From Stenotrophomonas sp. UBA2302 (GTDB lineage: Bacteria; Pseudomonadota; Gammaproteobacteria; Xanthomonadales; Xanthomonadaceae), in NCBI GenBank assembly GCA_002345545.1, contig DDVW01000025.1, positions 1,651-39,202 of the forward strand: a stretch of 37,552 nucleotides of DNA. The letters are read 5' to 3'. Below the pieces are notes generated by a model that ran no database searches, was not told the DNA's origin, and saw nothing but the letters and a program-made list of their open reading frames with translations. Positions 36,963-37,552 of the stretch are shown piece after piece (position 1 is the stretch's first letter; each line of letters starts with the position of its first letter). The position numbers and the translations under genes are program-made.

Positions 36963-37552
36963 CCAAGGTTTTCCTCCTGCTGGCGGCACTGCTGGCCGCC
37001 CTCTGCGGCGGCGCCATGCTGTGGCCGCTGTTCCGTGCCGGCAAGCGTCGCCTCTGGGGCGCACTGGTTGCCGGCATGGTGGTTGGCACCCTCGGCCTGT
37101 ACCAGTTGCTGGGCACCCCGGCCGGATTGCAGCCGCAGGCCGAACTTGCGGCCACGCCGCAGAGCCTGGAAGAAGGTGTCCGCCAGCTGCAGGCGGCGAT
37201 GGAGAAGAATCCCGCGCGCACCGATGGCTGGGTATTGCTGGCCCGCTCCCAGCTTGAACTCGGCCGCGTTGCCGATGCCGCCGCCTCTTATGAGCGCGCG
37301 GTGAAACTGACACCCGACGAGCCCGGACTGCTGGTCGAAGCCGCGCAGACCCGCGCGCAGGCCGCGGACGGCTTCCTGTTCGATGACACCGCCGTACAGT
37401 GGCTGGAGCAGGCGCGCCAGCTCGCCCCCGGCCATGAACGTGCGACCTGGCTGCTGGGCATCGTGCAGCGCCAGCGCGGCCAGCCGGCGCAGGCCGCGCA
37501 GACTTGGGAAAGCCTGCTGCCGCGGCTGGAGGCCAAGGCCGCCGCCGCGCTG
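36956..37552 (+). CDS. ccmI: CcmI-type TPR protein, 5' part (3' end outside window)
   Basis: The frame is open from ATG 36956 to the window end (199 residues so far). AGGAA lies 8 bases upstream; GTG 36959, overlapping the ccmH stop, is an alternative. Two N-terminal membrane helices (VFLLLAALLAALCGGAML; LWGALVAGMVVGTLGLYQLL), then TPR repeats (DGWVLLARSQLELGRVADA, SYERAVKLTPDEP, ERATWLLGIVQRQRG). CcmI-type proteins hold apocytochrome C-termini for the haem lyase. Lower certainty only because the end is missing. Confidence 0.88.
   Translation, partial: MVTKVFLLLAALLAALCGGAMLWPLFRAGKRRLWGALVAGMVVGTLGLYQLLGTPAGLQPQAELAATPQSLEEGVRQLQAAMEKNPARTDGWVLLARSQLELGRVADAAASYERAVKLTPDEPGLLVEAAQTRAQAADGFLFDDTAVQWLEQARQLAPGHERATWLLGIVQRQRGQPAQAAQTWESLLPRLEAKAAAAL

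Overview
The window is high-GC gammaproteobacterial DNA. Protein content and gene order fit the Xanthomonadaceae/Lysobacteraceae, with Stenotrophomonas or a close relative most likely (class III PhaE/PhaC, PpsR next to PpsA, Tex, Orn, DUF1249, and a single ccm locus ending in DsbE, CcmH and CcmI). The genus is inferred from general similarity and was not tested. Both window ends cut a gene: a PHA depolymerase on the left and CcmI on the right.

Left part (1-9 kb): end of an intracellular PHA depolymerase; a minus-strand operon of a TetR regulator and two paired SMR transporters, with a near-perfect palindrome over its promoter and start codon; a PadR regulator coupled to a DUF1700/sensor-type membrane protein; a periplasmic cyclophilin; a hexameric tyrosine-coordinated haem protein (HTHP); a small acidic protein; a GFA-fold protein; a DUF885 lipoprotein; and a bacterial PH-domain protein. 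Between 8.6 and 9.4 kb lies non-housekeeping DNA: an array of 21/42-bp repeats and the first 39 codons of a tyrosine integrase beside a tRNA-Leu(CAA), the scar of a decayed integrative element.

Middle part (9.6-25 kb): ordinary chromosomal genes, mostly on the minus strand: tex; small unknowns; a class III PHA synthase operon phaE-phaC-DUF5329, with a basic Lys/Ala-rich tail on PhaE; pssA; a Nudix hydrolase; DUF1249; ppsR divergent from ppsA; EcsC-like protein; orn; a secreted unknown; and an omega-amidase/aminotransferase pair.

Right part (25.3-37.5 kb): a cytochrome c maturation locus opened by an electron-transfer cassette. After ccmA-ccmB come a TetR regulator, a ten-haem MtrA/DmsE-type cytochrome, an MtrB/PioB-type outer-membrane barrel, a dihaem cytochrome c4-like protein and an azurin. 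Then ccmC-D-E-F, dsbE, ccmH and ccmI continue. The cassette has the parts of a porin-cytochrome conduit (MtrAB/PioAB/MtoAB type) plus two soluble periplasmic carriers, a haem one and a copper one. No cell-surface MtrC/OmcA-type cytochrome and no CymA-type quinol dehydrogenase is present here. This favours electron exchange through the outer membrane with either an external donor such as ferrous iron or an external acceptor; the direction cannot be read from sequence. It is the most interesting system in the window.
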